Both the position numbers and the translations under genes were made by a program. Shown piece after piece: positions 46,203-58,055 of a stretch of 64,000 nt of DNA. Numbering within the stretch: position 1 is the first letter of the stretch; the number at the start of each line of letters is the position of its first letter. The stretch comes from Buddleja alternifolia. Lineage: Eukaryota; Streptophyta; Magnoliopsida; Lamiales; Scrophulariaceae. The notes beneath the pieces were generated by a model that saw only the letters and a list, made by a program, of their open reading frames with translations, did no database searches and was not told where the DNA came from. The DNA lies in assembly GCA_019426215.1 (NCBI GenBank), contig CM033401.1:15443134-15507133 (forward strand), given 5' to 3'.

Positions 46203-46766
46203 CTAAGAAAATACATGCGAAAGAACGAGGGGATAATTTGTGAGAAGCCGTGTCCAAGAGATTAGGATAACAGAGACAACCGAAAATGCGAAGATGATCA
46301 TACGAGGGCGAGACGTTGTAGAGAAGCTTGAATGGAGTGAAATGGTAGAGAGTGGTGGTGGGTAGAGGATTGAAAAGATGAGTAGCCATATGAGCTGCTT
46401 TGACCCAAAAGTAGGAGGAAAAGAGGCTTGGAAAAGAAGAGTACGGACGATGTTGTACACAGTTTGGATAGTTCGCTCAACTTTACCGGTTTGTTGTGAA
46501 GTGTGGGGATAATAAAAATGAAAAATCAATCCATTTTTAGCAAAGAAATCGTGAAATTTTTTATTATCAAATTCACCACCATGATCACATTGAAAAAAAT
46601 TAATTTTGAAATTGAATTGAATGTGTACATAGGTGTAGAAATCCACAAAAACTTTAAAAATATCAAACTTATTACATAAAGGAAAACTCCATAGAAAATG
46701 CGAGAAGTCGTCCAAAAAATTAATATAATAACAAAAACCACTCAAGCTAGGGATGGGAAAGTCCAA
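46203..46766 (-). pseudogene. Copia E integrase core
   Basis: A 187-codon frame with YYINFLDDFSHFLWSFPL (first catalytic Asp), FFQCDHGGEFDNKKF (second) and HTSQQTGKVERTIQ with the catalytic Glu. It loses clear homology after about 46420, where the frame shifts; a parallel frame (46389-46174) carries HLRIFGCLCYPN, the usual continuation. It is a Copia DDE integrase, now frame-shifted. Confidence 0.82.
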
Positions 46767-47383
46767 AGATCAGATTGAACAACATCAAACAAAGCACTAC
46801 TAGAAGAAAATAAACTAGAGAAAGGTAATTGCTTGTCTTTACCAAGCTGAGAATGGCACAAATTTCTAGAAAAATCCTTATTACAATTAATAAAATTCCT
46901 ACTAGATAAAAAATTAAAAATGAGAACTTTGGGATGACCGAGCCGGCGATTCCAAGTGGAGGAGGGAAGAATAGCGAAAGATGTGTAGGTGCTAAAAGCG
47001 GCGGAGAAGTTGGAAAAAGTGTAGAGGTCGCCATCACTGTTACGCCGGATATTCAACGCACTGGTCCTACGGTCTTTAATAGAAAAATCAAAAAGATCAA
47101 ATTCAATGGAGTAAGAATTATCATGAGTGAATTTTCTAGCAGACACAAGATTTTTAACTAAAGAAGGAGAAATGAGAATATTATTAAGATGAAGAGAACG
47201 AGAATTAGAATTGAAAGATGATTGACAAATACAATTGACAGGAAATACAACATCGTTGCCAATAATTATTGAATTAGAATTTTTACTAGGTACAATATTA
47301 AATACATTACCTTTGTGAGAGGACATGTGCGTGCTAGCCCCGGTATGCATGTACCATTGGTCATCTGGTTGATTGAGTGTCAT
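46742..47383 (-). pseudogene. Copia E protease and GAG-pre-integrase
   Basis: A 213-codon frame. The protease site reads DDQWYMHTGASTHM, where the usual DSGA is HTGA, so the catalytic Asp is His. The sequence continues to the pre-integrase motif WNRRLGHPKVLIFNFL and ends at the integrase overlap. Confidence 0.78.
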
Positions 47384-48592
47384 AGTTTGATAAAGAGAGG
47401 AGAGATCCGTTGAAGTGAATGTTGATTGTGGCGTCGGTGTAGGTAGACCAATTGTAAAGGATGGAACAGGTGTAGGCGGGTGTGGGTCATGAGAAAAGTT
47501 GGGCCAGACGGAAGGTGGGCCGAGGAGACTTGGAGCAACGCTAGATAGAAGGTGCTAAAAATTGGATGTTGGGCCGGATTGCACTGGGGATCTAGGGATC
47601 TTGGGCTGGGATCAAGAGACCGAAGTGGGCTGCAAGTTCTAAGCCCAAATCGATGATTGAGAGTGCTGGGCCGCAGGTTGCTGCTGGACATAAGAATGTG
47701 GAGCTGGGCTAAAGTGGCGTGGGCTTTGGTTGTTGGGATGAACCTGTTGATTTGAGAAATTTGTATTGGGACCAGCATTATAGTATTGATAATTGCGAAA
47801 GCCCGAGTGACCCCTACGCCATTAGATCGACCACCCCGACCTCAAAATTTTCCATTATCTCGATACGTGTTTAGATTTTGAAAAATATTTCGAGAAAAAA
47901 GAGCGGTGGAGGGATTGTTGGAGTGAAAACGAGACTCACGAGCTTCAAGGGTTAGAAATAAGTTGCAAACTTGGGTAAAAGAAGGGAAAGATTTTTGTGT
48001 GGTGATGATAGTGACAAGGGGGAGATAGAACTCGGGTAGACCTTGTAAGAGTTGGAGGATTAGGACTTGGTCAGTGACAGGGCTGTCAAGGTCGGTGAGG
48101 TTGTCGGCTAGATACTTCATCTCTTGACAATATTGAAAAATAGTGAGAGAGCCTTTTGTAGGGTATGAAACCGTCCATTAATTTGTAAAGAACGAGATGG
48201 TTTATTGTTTCTAAAATTTTCTTCAATGCAAACCATAGGTTATGAGCAATGGAGTATTCTAAATCAATATTTTTGAGTAACTTTAAATCTACCATGGAAT
48301 AAAATCAACGTTTGTTGGTGGAGTCGAGAACAAACCATGATTCATCGTTATCAGAGAAAGGTTTTGATTTTCAAGAAAGATGATCAAAGATAGAATAGCT
48401 GCGGCAGAGTTCCATAAACATGCCCCACCAGAGTTTGTAATTGGAATCATTATCAGTTAATTTAAAACCAAACAAAGAATTAATATTATCGGCGGCTAAA
48501 GCAGGATGAAGGGTCGGTGTTTTAGGGGCGATGATTGGGGTGGGTTGAGCGTTTGTGGGAGTGGCAGAGGAAGAATCAGTGGTGGTAGACAT
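47384..48592 (-). pseudogene. Copia E gag (broken)
   Basis: The likely start is the ATG at 48590-48592, followed by a Ser/Thr/Pro-rich N terminus (MSTTTDSSSATPTNAQPTP). NINSLFGFKLTDNDSNYKLWW comes next, typical of the gag UBN2-type domain. Later gag (48120-47842, with LQLLQGLPEFYLPLVTII) is in another frame, and the Pro/Ser-rich C-terminal region (47778-47384) in a third. No zinc knuckle is visible. Confidence 0.75.
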
Positions 48593-48916
48593 GAAAGAGG
48601 GAGAAGAATGAAACACGTAACAAAATAAATAGAAAATAAAGGAGAGAAGATAATCGAAAAAATTACCGTGAGAGATTCGATAGCCTAGCAATGAAAGAGG
48701 AAGCCGGTGAGAGAGAGGCACCAAAAAATCCCTGATGTGATGAGATTATGGTGTTGTAGAAGGCTGTATAGTGAAAAATAGTGCGTTGAGGGAAGCAACG
48801 ACTTAGAGGGAGGGAAGAAGAATCCGGCGAGAGAGAGAGGCGGAGCAGCGGGCGGTAAGGAGGAGGGGCGGTTGCAGTATTTTTTTGTAGGACTAGGATT
48901 GGTTAGGTTGAAGCCA
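48593..48916 (-). other. Leader of Copia E
   Basis: Non-coding sequence between gag start and 5' LTR. Next to the LTR the minus strand reads TGGCTTCAACC, at best a degenerate tRNA-Met primer site. Confidence 0.5.
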
Positions 48917-49025
48917 TGTTAAGTCAAAATCCCCTTGATATTGTATCAAGCAAATAAGGTTTATATAGAGTTACAAAGCAATAATAAACATAATAAGGTA
49001 ACATATACTAATATAAACTCTAACG
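48917..49025 (-). repeat. 5' LTR of Copia E
   Basis: A 109-bp partner of 192-315, beginning TGTTAAGTC and ending CTCTAACG (terminal A changed to G), followed by target repeat TTATT (49026-49030). Confidence 0.83.
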
Positions 49026-49030
49026 TTATT

Positions 49031-51700
49031 TTCATGAAATTGACCTTAGTTTTTTTTATAAAAAATAAAAAACCCAAAATATCTTTATAAATCCTTAATT
49101 TAGCATTTTTGGTTCAAAAGAAATGGCTTTTTAATTTTTGACCAGTATATTTAATTAAAAAGTTGAAGAAAGAGATGTTTACTCCATATGTCCTTAGCGT
49201 ACATTCGGATGGAGTGATTTGGATTTGAGGAGTGGATTTGGAGTAAAAATTTCAAACGACTACAGAATGTAGTAATTTGAAATCCATCATAGTGATTAAG
49301 AAAACAACTCAAAATAAACACCAAGAGATTTTAAATTAATTACACCTTGAAATCATCTTAACGAACTCAATAATCGTTAATAAATTTAAAAACCATGACT
49401 TTCAAATCCATCATCCAAACATACTCTTTGCCAGCATAAAAAGAAAGAAGGGTTTAAAGAGTTCCAAAAATGAATCATGAATCACGCTATCAATGGGTAT
49501 TGCAAGGAGCTTCATTTAATTTGATTTTCAATATAATCATCGACATCGGTGTGACGTGAAATCCACTACGAGAAAATTAAGTATTGGTAATGAAAATATA
49601 TATTATGGTCTGAAGCCGTGGTCTATAGCAGTCTAAACCCACAACTAGTTTGACCATGGTTGATGTTTTATATTGCCACACTATTATCAGCCGTGGTGAA
49701 AAAAGAATGATAACTATTTTAAGATCCAACATATCGTGGTGGAAAATTTAGTTTAACCAAAAACCAAACCGAATCGATGAACACCTCTTGACACAGGGAG
49801 TACTTTATATTTTTTCTAAAGTTTAAAATTATATATATATATATAAATTATATAAAATCATTGGAATTTAATAATGTTAATTTATATTGATTTAAGATGC
49901 TTTAAAATTATGAGTCTTAATTAATCAACAAAAAAAAAAGATAAATAAATATGAAAATGAAAAAAATTACTAAGTTTAATCATTAATGGTTGTATATTAT
50001 TATTTGAATACTGTTATGAGTGTGTGTTGTATTTGTTTACAACTATATATATAAATATGATATAAGCAAAAGCCCCAAAAATTTCCCTTTAAAATCAGCA
50101 AATGCTCCAATTTTCCCTCCAAAATTCGAAAAATCCCCAAATTGGATGTTAAATTCTCAATATCCAGAATTTCGGGCTCGGATGTCCAAAATTGGCACCC
50201 CGAAGGGACAAAAATTGCCACAATATTGAAAGATAAGGACTTAATTGTAAATTAGAAAAAAAAAGGTCTACAACGGTTGCCACATCCAGCACACAGGATA
50301 AAAATTGCAATTTTCCCTAATTATAAATGCACATAAATATTATTAATTTAGGTCTAAATCTCTAAATTGCTGTTATTTGTAACTACAACAAATCAAATTT
50401 AGAGTAGAATATTTATTTTGATGTTCAATGTAATCATCGATATAAAGAATATATACGTAGGATTAATTCAATGTATATAAATTATTGTGATACTAATAGA
50501 TTTGGAGTCCATGACCGCAATGTTACCATAAGGATTTCCATGTTTTTATAAAGTTTTTTTTTTTTCTCTTTCCTTTGTTAAACTGCAAACCTCGTGTATT
50601 GAAATTATAGAATTTTTTTTTTACAACATGAAACTATAAAGTTGATAAACTTAAGGGGATTGATATAATGATATTGATGCTCCACAATCTTATAATAGTA
50701 GCTCAATGACTTTTTAATTTGTATAGATGGACAAGAATGTTCTCAAGATGTGATTATTGATTACAATTTTATTAAAGTTAAAAGATGTATTTGTCCCTTT
50801 TGATAGCTTCTCATAATTCTAAATTATTATTTTTTTCTTTTTTCTTCTTAATAACAATGTCCAATAATTTATTTAGTATACATTAGACAAATAAACGTAA
50901 CTAAATTAAGCAATCCACACACATTAAATTATAATGAATTTCACATACTATCTCTCCAATATAATAATCTTGGATCAATATATTAAATGAGAACATGAGA
51001 TATGATTATAGTATAATTTACCATAGCAATGCAATATTGGTTAATAAAGTGCACAATAGTTTTTATCTAAAAAGCAGATATTGATAAAAGTATTGGTCAA
51101 ATGGCTCATGTGCATCCATTGGATTATTATTTTAGGCAAGTGCTTGAGAGCCTAATTTAGGGATACACACAGTGGATTTTGAGAAAATTCTTACGTGGAA
51201 CGGCCTCGCTGACCCAGAGCGTGACATTTTAAGACATGTATATACTATATGTGTGTGTGTGAGAGAGAGGTGTGAGTTTTGAGACATTTTAAGACCAACT
51301 CTTTAGGTAGAATGTTCAATATGGTGGGTTTCTAATTTTTCGTTTTCTTTTCTCTTTTACCTTAATGATATTTTCAACTACTTTGCAACTAGTTAAGTTC
51401 ATTATAGTTAATTTTCCTTCTTTTTTTGTTTTTAAAAAAAGGAGATGAAAGTGAAATCTATTTAAACATGGAAGGAAGCACAGGATTGGTGCAAGGCTCT
51501 CTCTATACTCATCATTAGGCTTTAGGTGACATCCGGTGAAGGTTGAAGTCTCCCGAATCAGTAGTAGACCACACAACCGCGCCCCAGTTGGCGTGATGGG
51601 TCCCACTTCAATCACGTTGCCTGCCGCCATTTTCAGTCGAATACGTAGGCGTATATATACATCTCCGTATTTTGCTTCAGTCAAGGTAATATTCATAGGA
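49031..51700. other. Intergenic sequence with decayed transposon ends
   Basis: No gene is recognised. Weak features are a possible MITE at about 49202-49421 (ends ACATTCGGATGG and CCATCATCCAAACAT are imperfect inverted repeats) and a CACTA-type terminus CACTACGAGAAAA at 49564. An AT-rich stretch at 50070-50320 carries the 'AAAATTGCAATTTT' wording of Mutator-like ends. Confidence 0.45.
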
Positions 51701-51719
51701 TTTTTTAAAAAAAGTGATT

Positions 51720-51920
51720 TATTATTTTTTAAATTCAAGACGAAAGGATACCCTAATATTTAACCCCACAAATTTAAATTGATAATTATAATTTGAGCCA
51801 TAAAAATTTTATTTAACTCCATAAAAGAGTGAGAGACTACAACTTATGACAGTTTGGATTCAAATTTAAGACTTTTCGTATAAAATAGGAGGTAAATAAT
51901 ACCATTAAACCAATAGCTGT
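51720..51920 (-). repeat. Old diverged tRNA-derived SINE
   Basis: Homologous along its length to the fresh SINE at 59994-60195, with many substitutions. For example TTTGGATTCAAATTTAAGAC stands where the fresh copy has CCTGGATTCGAACCCAGGAC. The poly(A) side is at the left, so it is on the minus strand. The target repeat is no longer clear. Confidence 0.65.
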
Positions 51921-52245
51921 TGATTGTGATATTACTAAGATGATATTTATCTGCTATCAAATTCATTAATGAAGGGTTTAATTAGAAAAAGGGTAAAACA
52001 TATTAGCAGCCGTCTTTAAGCCTCATTAAATGGCTTAACCACAATTAAAGCATCCTAATCATCATCATTATCATCGGGAATATATGTCAGCTCTGTCATG
52101 ATTCCCGATAATTTCACCGCCAGTCCCTTAAAATCGAAGAAAAACAACGGCGTGGTGGGCCCCGTATGAATATACCCACCCCTTAGGCCCCACCTACCCA
52201 CCAGGATTAAACTATAATAACTCGCCTAATGCCCCGTTTGTTTAA

Positions 52246-52608
52246 GGGATTAATGCAAAAAAAACTTCTGTATTACAGTGAAATTACAAAAAAACCCATG
52301 TATTAACAAAATAGGTTAAAAATCATCATGTGTTCTTAAAAAGTCTGTAAACAGTAGATTTTTGGAAAAAAAGTGCGTATTTTTCATGTTTTTCTTTAAT
52401 GACATGCTTCTTTATTTGGAAAGTGTATAAATGATAAAAAAACATATTATTAAAGTTGAAAAATATAAAAAATACGTTCTCTTTTTTTCCAAAATCTACT
52501 GTTTGCAAACTTTTTAAGAACATAGGGTAGTTTTTAGCCTATTTCGTTAATACGAAGTTTTTTTTATAATTTCATATTAACACAGGTGATTTTTTTGCAT
52601 TAATCCCA
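52246..52608. mobile_element. Foldback MITE (Mutator-type, 9-bp target repeat)
   Basis: Starts GGGATTAATGC and ends GCATTAATCCCA. The inverted termini extend about 135 bp each, so nearly the whole element folds on itself. The flanks are TTTGTTTAA at 52237-52245 and 52609-52617, a perfect 9-bp repeat, indicating a Mutator-like mobiliser. No coding capacity. Confidence 0.82.
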
Positions 52609-52995
52609 TTTGTTTAATCCGAGTAATGTTTTCGTTTGCTTTTCATGTGTTTCTTGATGTTTTGTTTTTCAATTTATTATTACTAAAATTAATAATGACG
52701 TAATAATCCTAAAATCGACTAATTGGTATTATTATACTATGAGTAGGTGTAAACCCTAAACCCTATAAAATCTATACTACTCAATTATATTTATATTTGA
52801 TTTTATAAACACTCTAGTGTTAAAAACATGTATTCTTTGCATTTTCTTTGATTTGATATTTCTCAATTCATTTTCTTTATCGTCTCTTTTCAAGCGGATT
52901 TACAAAAATTATTGATATCAATGGCATAATTTGGTCGACTACTTTTGTGTTAATGATTTTGACCCAAATTTTAGTTAGAATTTTTAAGTTCACAT

Positions 52996-53460
52996 TGTTA
53001 GTAAATTTTAAAGCCCTAAATCTTTGAATTTCATGATAATCACGTAATAAACATTAAATTGGAAGCGTACCTGAATCAGCCATATTAAATTTAATTCTTG
53101 AGTCTTCGCGGTTGGTCTTCAAATCAATACGTAGTCTTTTGAGTTTCTCTAGGAGTCTCTCAATTCTCTCTGAAGATGGGGAATCAGAAGAATAGAACAA
53201 TACGTATGATTTGGGGACCACAACCCTTTTATAATAAGTTATTATTCTTATTTCCAATTTAGCCCATCATAAAAGAAAAAATAAAATAAATGATTTCTAC
53301 ACATGATGTCCCATAAAATTCATACTTTCCTTAATTGCTTTAGAACCCAAAATACCATATATCTTAATTGATCACATAATCTTGACTCAATTAATATGAT
53401 GACTATTAATACATGACTTTCACATATTGCCCATATATATATTGAATTCTAAATCCAACA
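52996..53460 (-). repeat. 3' LTR of Copia F
   Basis: Starts TGTTAGTAAATTTT and ends AAATCCAACA, adjoining the polypurine tract. Confidence 0.9.
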
Positions 53461-53904
53461 ATCTCCCACTTGGACGATATGTGTCACCTTATAACCGTTC
53501 ATTAAATAATCTTATGAGTACTCCAAAGTTCGTCACCATTACCTTAAGCAATTTTCCAAACAATCTGGTCCATCAATTATACCAACATAGAATCAAAACG
53601 GCTTTCATCACATATAATCGTGACTAAACCTGTCACGTATATTGATATAACCAAATGACATGGATCAAGTATGGATGTGTAGCATGAAAATTACATGCCA
53701 TGCGATCCTAGCATGCATATTTTCAACTGGTCCTCCCTTAAACCTTAGTGAGATCATTCAAAACACGTTCAGAGATAAACATAAACCATAAACTTTAATT
53801 CCGGAATAACTTAAATATTCATAACCATAATCCAAATAACCATAAATCAAATAACCAAATGCAAATGTCTACAACCAAAAGCAAATAAAAGACACAAACT
53901 CCCA
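53461..53904 (-). other. Copia F 3' untranslated region
   Basis: Purine-rich primer (53461-53473) and 430 bp of AT-rich sequence after the RNase H stop; no coding features. Confidence 0.6.
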
Positions 53905-54558
53905 CTAAAACTGAATATCCTCAAGTGCTACCACAACCATATGAGCAGTGTGCTTATGAAAGACCTTGGGTCGTAACCTTTTAGTAAACGGATCTGCAAC
54001 CATGGAGTTTGTACCTGTATGTTCTATAGACATTTGCCCACTTTGAACTCTTTCTTTCACAACTAAGAACTTGATTTCTATATAATTATACTTCATCGAG
54101 CTCCTGTTGTTGTTGGAATACAACACTGCAGACCTATTGTCACAGAATATCTTAAGTGGTCTTTCTATACCATCTAAAATCCGTAGCCCAGTGACAAAGT
54201 TCCTCAGCCATATTCCATGATTGGATGCCTCATAATATGCTACGAACTCCGCTGCCACAGTGGAGGAGGCTACGAGTGTCTGTTTAGCACTCTTCCATGA
54301 AATGGCTCCTCCAGCAAACAGGTAGACATAGCCCGAAGTGGATCTTCTACTATCAATGCATCCAGCGAAATCAGAATCAGAATAATCTATGATCTCCAAT
54401 TGATTTGATTTCTTGTATGTGAGCATGTATCCCTTTGTTCTTTGTAAATACCGCATGACTCGCTTGGCTGCTTTCCAGTGATCCATTCCTGGGTTACTTA
54501 AATATCTCCCTAACATCCCAACAATGTACGCAAGATCGACGCGTACATACATGAGCAT
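53905..54558 (-). pseudogene. Copia F RNase H
   Basis: A 217-codon frame with YSDSDFAGCIDSRRSTSGYV, AAEFVAYYEASNHGIWLRNF, FCDNRSAV and the DPFTKRLRPKVFHKH tail. Acidic residues of the RNase H fold are present. The frame overlaps the RT frame by about 60 bases with a frameshift near 54540, so it cannot be made as one polyprotein. Confidence 0.85.
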
Positions 54559-55590
54559 ACATTAGACTCCCTACAGCCGAAGCATAAAGAATCTTCTGTA
54601 TTTCCTTAGTTTCAAAGTCACTCTTGGGGCATTGACTTAAACTAAACTTTTCTCCCTTAGCAACAGGGGTGTCTCCTGGTTTACAGTCTTGCATGCCAAA
54701 TCTCTGAAGAACTTTCTCGATATAGCTCTTTTGTGACAGTCCAAGAATACCCCGAGATCGATCTCGGTATATCTGGATCCCTAATACAAGAAAGGCGTCA
54801 CTAAGATCTTTCATCTCAAAGTTCTTAGCTAGAAATTTCTTGGTTTCGCACAACATGCCTATATCGTTGGTAGCAAGCAATATATCATCGACATACAAGA
54901 TTAAAAAGGTATACTTACTCCCACTGAACTTGTGGAACACACAATCATCTGCTACATTCATCTCAAAACCGAATGAGGTGATAACTTGATGGAACGTGTG
55001 ATACCATTGACGAGATGCTTGCTTAAGCCCATAGATGGATTTCTTTAATTTGCAAGTCATTTTATTTGAATCTCCCGATATAAAGTTTTCTGGTTGCACC
55101 ATATAAATCGTCTCTTCAATATTACTATTGAGAAACGCAGTCTTAACATCTATCTAATGTAGCTCAAGATCTAAATGTGCCACCAATGCCATTATTGTCT
55201 AGAAAGAGTCTTTCGATGAAACCGGAGAGAAAGTCTCTTTATAATCAATGCCTTCTTTCTGTGTAAAGCCCTTAGCAACAAGACGTGCTTTGTACCTTTC
55301 CACATTGCCTTTCGAATCTCTTTTGGTCTTAAATATCCATTTGCAACCAATAGGTTTCGCACCTTCTGGCAATGGAACCAGGTCCCACACATCATTGTTC
55401 ATCATGGACTTTATCTTTTCATTCATGGCATCGATCCACTTTTGAGAGTTAATACTTTCCATGGCTTGACGAGAGTTGATTATATCATCTTCCATCACTC
55501 CAATGTCAAAATCATGTTCTTGAAGAAACACAATATAATCATCCAGAATTGCATTCTTTCTCTCTCTAGTGGATCTCCTTAATGGCATTG
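54494..55590 (-). pseudogene. Copia F reverse transcriptase
   Basis: Frame 55588-55199 opens RT with [20 protein letters not shown] and [20 protein letters not shown]. After stops near 55155-55200 the 202-codon frame 55102-54494 continues with [19 protein letters not shown], the catalytic LYVDDILLAT and GLSQKSYIEKVLQRF. The catalytic YVDD is intact. The breaks are short, so this is a recent inactivation relative to the other RTs in the window. Confidence 0.86.
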
Positions 55591-55594
55591 GTTC

Positions 55595-56860
55595 TTAAGG
55601 TTGTAGAGTTTGTTCTTCTGGAATAACCTGAATAGGGAGTTGATTGATATTGTCTTGATTCGGAGTTGCTTCTTGAATAATGTCAGGTTTGGAAGCTTGA
55701 TCCTGATCATTATAAATAGCAACTTGAGGAATATCTACATATTCTTCCTCAAAGACAAAATTATTAGTCCTTTCACCCCCCGCAAACTCAACATCCTCAA
55801 AGAATTGGGCATTACCCGTCTCGAAAATAGACTTGGTAGTGGGATCATAAAACTTGTAACCCCTGGATCTCTCAGAGTATCCAATAAAGTAACAACTGAC
55901 AATTCTGGAGTCCAGTTTCTTTTCATTTGGCCTGTAGGGCCTTGCCTCAGCTGGACATCCCCAAATGTGCAAGTGCTTTAAACTAGGCTTCTTGCCTGTC
56001 CAAAGCTCATAAGGGGTCTTTGTAGTTGCCTTAGTTAGCACTCGATTGAGTACATACACTGCGGTCTTCAGAGCTTCTCCCCAAAGTGATTGACGTAAGG
56101 TAGAATGACTAATCATACTCCTCACCATGTCCTTAACTGTTCTGTTTCATCTCTCAGCAACACCATTCATGGTCAGAGACCCTGGCATAGTGTATTGTGG
56201 GACGATGCCGCATTCCTCTAGGAATTTCGAAAATGGACCTGGACGTTGTTCACCTGAACCGTCATATCTATCGTAGTATTCACCACCACGGTCAGATCTA
56301 ACGCTTTTGATTCTTTTGTTGAGTTGATTTTCAACTTCAGCTTTGTAATCTTGAACACGTCCAGTGATTGCGATTTTTCATGAATGAGATAAAGATAGCC
56401 ATATCTTGAATAGTCGTCTATGAACGTGATGAAATATTGTTGACCATTCTAAGAAGCCAAAGGGAATAGTCCACAAATATCCGAGTGAACAAGTTCTAAG
56501 ACCTCTACTTTCCTGTTGGCATCAAGACTCCTAACAATTGTTTGTTTCCCCTTGATACAGTTAACACATACATCAAAATCATTGAAATTAAGGGGATCGA
56601 GAATACTGTCGGACACAAGTCTCTCTATTCTCCTTTTGATGATATGACCTAATCACTTGTGCCTCAACGAAGCTGAATTTTCACTGGTTAATTTTCGCTT
56701 AACACCTCGAGAACTAACATGCAAGGATTCATCCAATGAGGCAATAGTATCTAACAAGTATAGATTATCATAAACCGACAAGGAACCAGATCCAACCAAT
56801 TTTGAATTATGAAAAAGATCAAATTATCTATTTCCAAAGGAACAAGAATAACCGAATTTG
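55595..56860 (-). pseudogene. Copia F integrase and GAG-pre-integrase
   Basis: Frame 56128-55595 covers the integrase C-terminal half ([49 protein letters not shown]) and the linker. Upstream the core is present with DRGGEYYDRYDG near 56270 and NGVAER followed by a TGA in place of an Arg codon near 56145. Pre-integrase sequence lies at 56600-56860 in changed frames. Confidence 0.82.
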
Positions 56861-56861
56861 T

Positions 56862-57320
56862 CTAATGCAGAAATAGAATTAAATTTCGTCTAAAAGACGG
56901 TACAACGAAAGTCTCAATCACATCCAGATAAAATCCAGTTGTAAGTAATACTCTAAAATGTCCTTTTGCCTCTACTTTAGCCGTCTTGCCATCGCCAACA
57001 AAGATGTGTCTTTCACCATCACTGGGCCTTCGGCAGCTGATGTGAGTTGTTACACCTGAATCTATCCACCAAGTGTGTCTAGGTACCGAAGTTAAATTAA
57101 CCTCAGAACAAACCAAACTAAGAAGCATACCTTTCTTAGCACGCCAAGCGTGGTAGTTGGTACAATGCTTCTTTATATGACCAGGAGCTTTACAGAAGTA
57201 ACAACCATCCTGAGTTTGTTCTTTTTGATGTTTCTTCTGTGGTGCTTTATCCGCAATGTCCTTATCCTTCTTTCTTTTGTTGATTTTCCTTTTGTCCTTA
57301 AAGGTGTTGGCTATGAGCAC
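56862..57320 (-). pseudogene. Copia F zinc knuckle and protease
   Basis: A 152-codon frame: a basic stretch, the zinc knuckle CYFCKAPGHIKKHC (about 57150-57210), then the protease TWWIDSGVTTHISC with its Asp-Ser-Gly intact. It ends at a stop at 56862. Confidence 0.84.
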
Positions 57321-57333
57321 TTTCAGTCTTCTC

Positions 57334-58030
57334 TTACTTCAACCTTTCCTCTTCTTGGACACAGTGAGAGATGAGCTCATTTAGGGACCATGAGTCCTTT
57401 TGACAGTTGTAGCTCACCTTAAACTGACTGAATTGTGCCGGAAGAGAAATTAAAACCAGATGCACTAACAAGTCCTCCGATAAATCCAACTTGAGTGCTT
57501 TAAGTTTTGAAGCAAGATGAGACATCTCCATGATGTACTCCCTTAAGTTCCCAGTGCCCTTATACCTAATAGAGATAAGGTTTGCCAAGAGTGTACTAGT
57601 TTCAGCCTTTCATTCTTAGCAAACCTTTTCTCGAGGTCATCAACGAACTTCTTTTCCGTATTCACCTTTTCAGACATAGTGCCCCTGAATGCTTCTGGGA
57701 TGGCACACTTTATGATCATAAGACTAATGCGATTGGACTTCTCCCACTTTTCCATCTCCCTCTTAGCATCAGAGGTACTCTCAGTAGTGAGATCAGCAGG
57801 TATAGGAAGTCTCAACGCAAGGTCTAAATCCATGACTCCGAGAGTGATCAACAAACTCTCTTGCCATGCCTTAAAATTCGTGCCATTCAACATAGGTATG
57901 GAATTTATACTAGCAGAGATATTTGCAGCAGAACTAGAAACTAAACAAAGAACATACAAACAATGAAACAAATTCACATAAGTACCGAAACATAAACATA
58001 TAATATCAAATAAAGGCAAAACCCCATCAC
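57334..58030 (-). pseudogene. Copia F gag
   Basis: The minus strand carries SINSIPMLNGTNFKAWQESL near 57890-57920, the UBN2-type gag start. It continues to FVDDLEKRFAKNERLK at 57630 and, after a frameshift near 57590, ANLISIRYKGTGNLREYIMEM and PAQFSQFKVSYN to 57334. The true ATG is uncertain. The Leu/Cys-rich stretch upstream (57945-58055) is leader sequence that happens to be open. Confidence 0.8.
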
Positions 58031-58055
58031 AAGATACTGGGCACAACACTAACAT

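Larger units (their letters stand above)
192..49025 (-). mobile_element. Copia element E: outermost, short-LTR retrotransposon carrying all other nested elements
   Basis: The two ends are homologous LTRs of 124 bp (192-315) and 109 bp (48917-49025), both beginning TGTTAAG. The length difference is one extra 15-bp AAATAAAT-type stretch in the left copy. The flanking pentamers are both TTATT (187-191 and 49026-49030), as expected of a single insertion. Remnants of E are: 5' LTR and gag at 47840-49025, protease and integrase at 46203-47383, reverse transcriptase at 45432-45900, 24716-25013 and 23413-24715, and RNase H at 316-699. About 4.7 kb of E sequence is spread over 48.8 kb by later insertions and internal duplications. 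Frames are broken throughout, so the element is dead. The order gag-PR-IN-RT-RH defines Copia; the nesting is inferred from breakpoints and target repeats. Confidence 0.85.

Noticed and set aside
49564..49790. CACTACGAGAAAA terminus as a complete CACTA element
   Set aside because: Only one end is visible; no matching inverted end or target repeat was found nearby.
51536..51700. GC-richer stretch with TATATATA as a gene promoter
   Set aside because: No coding sequence follows before the old SINE; the sequence alone does not support a gene.
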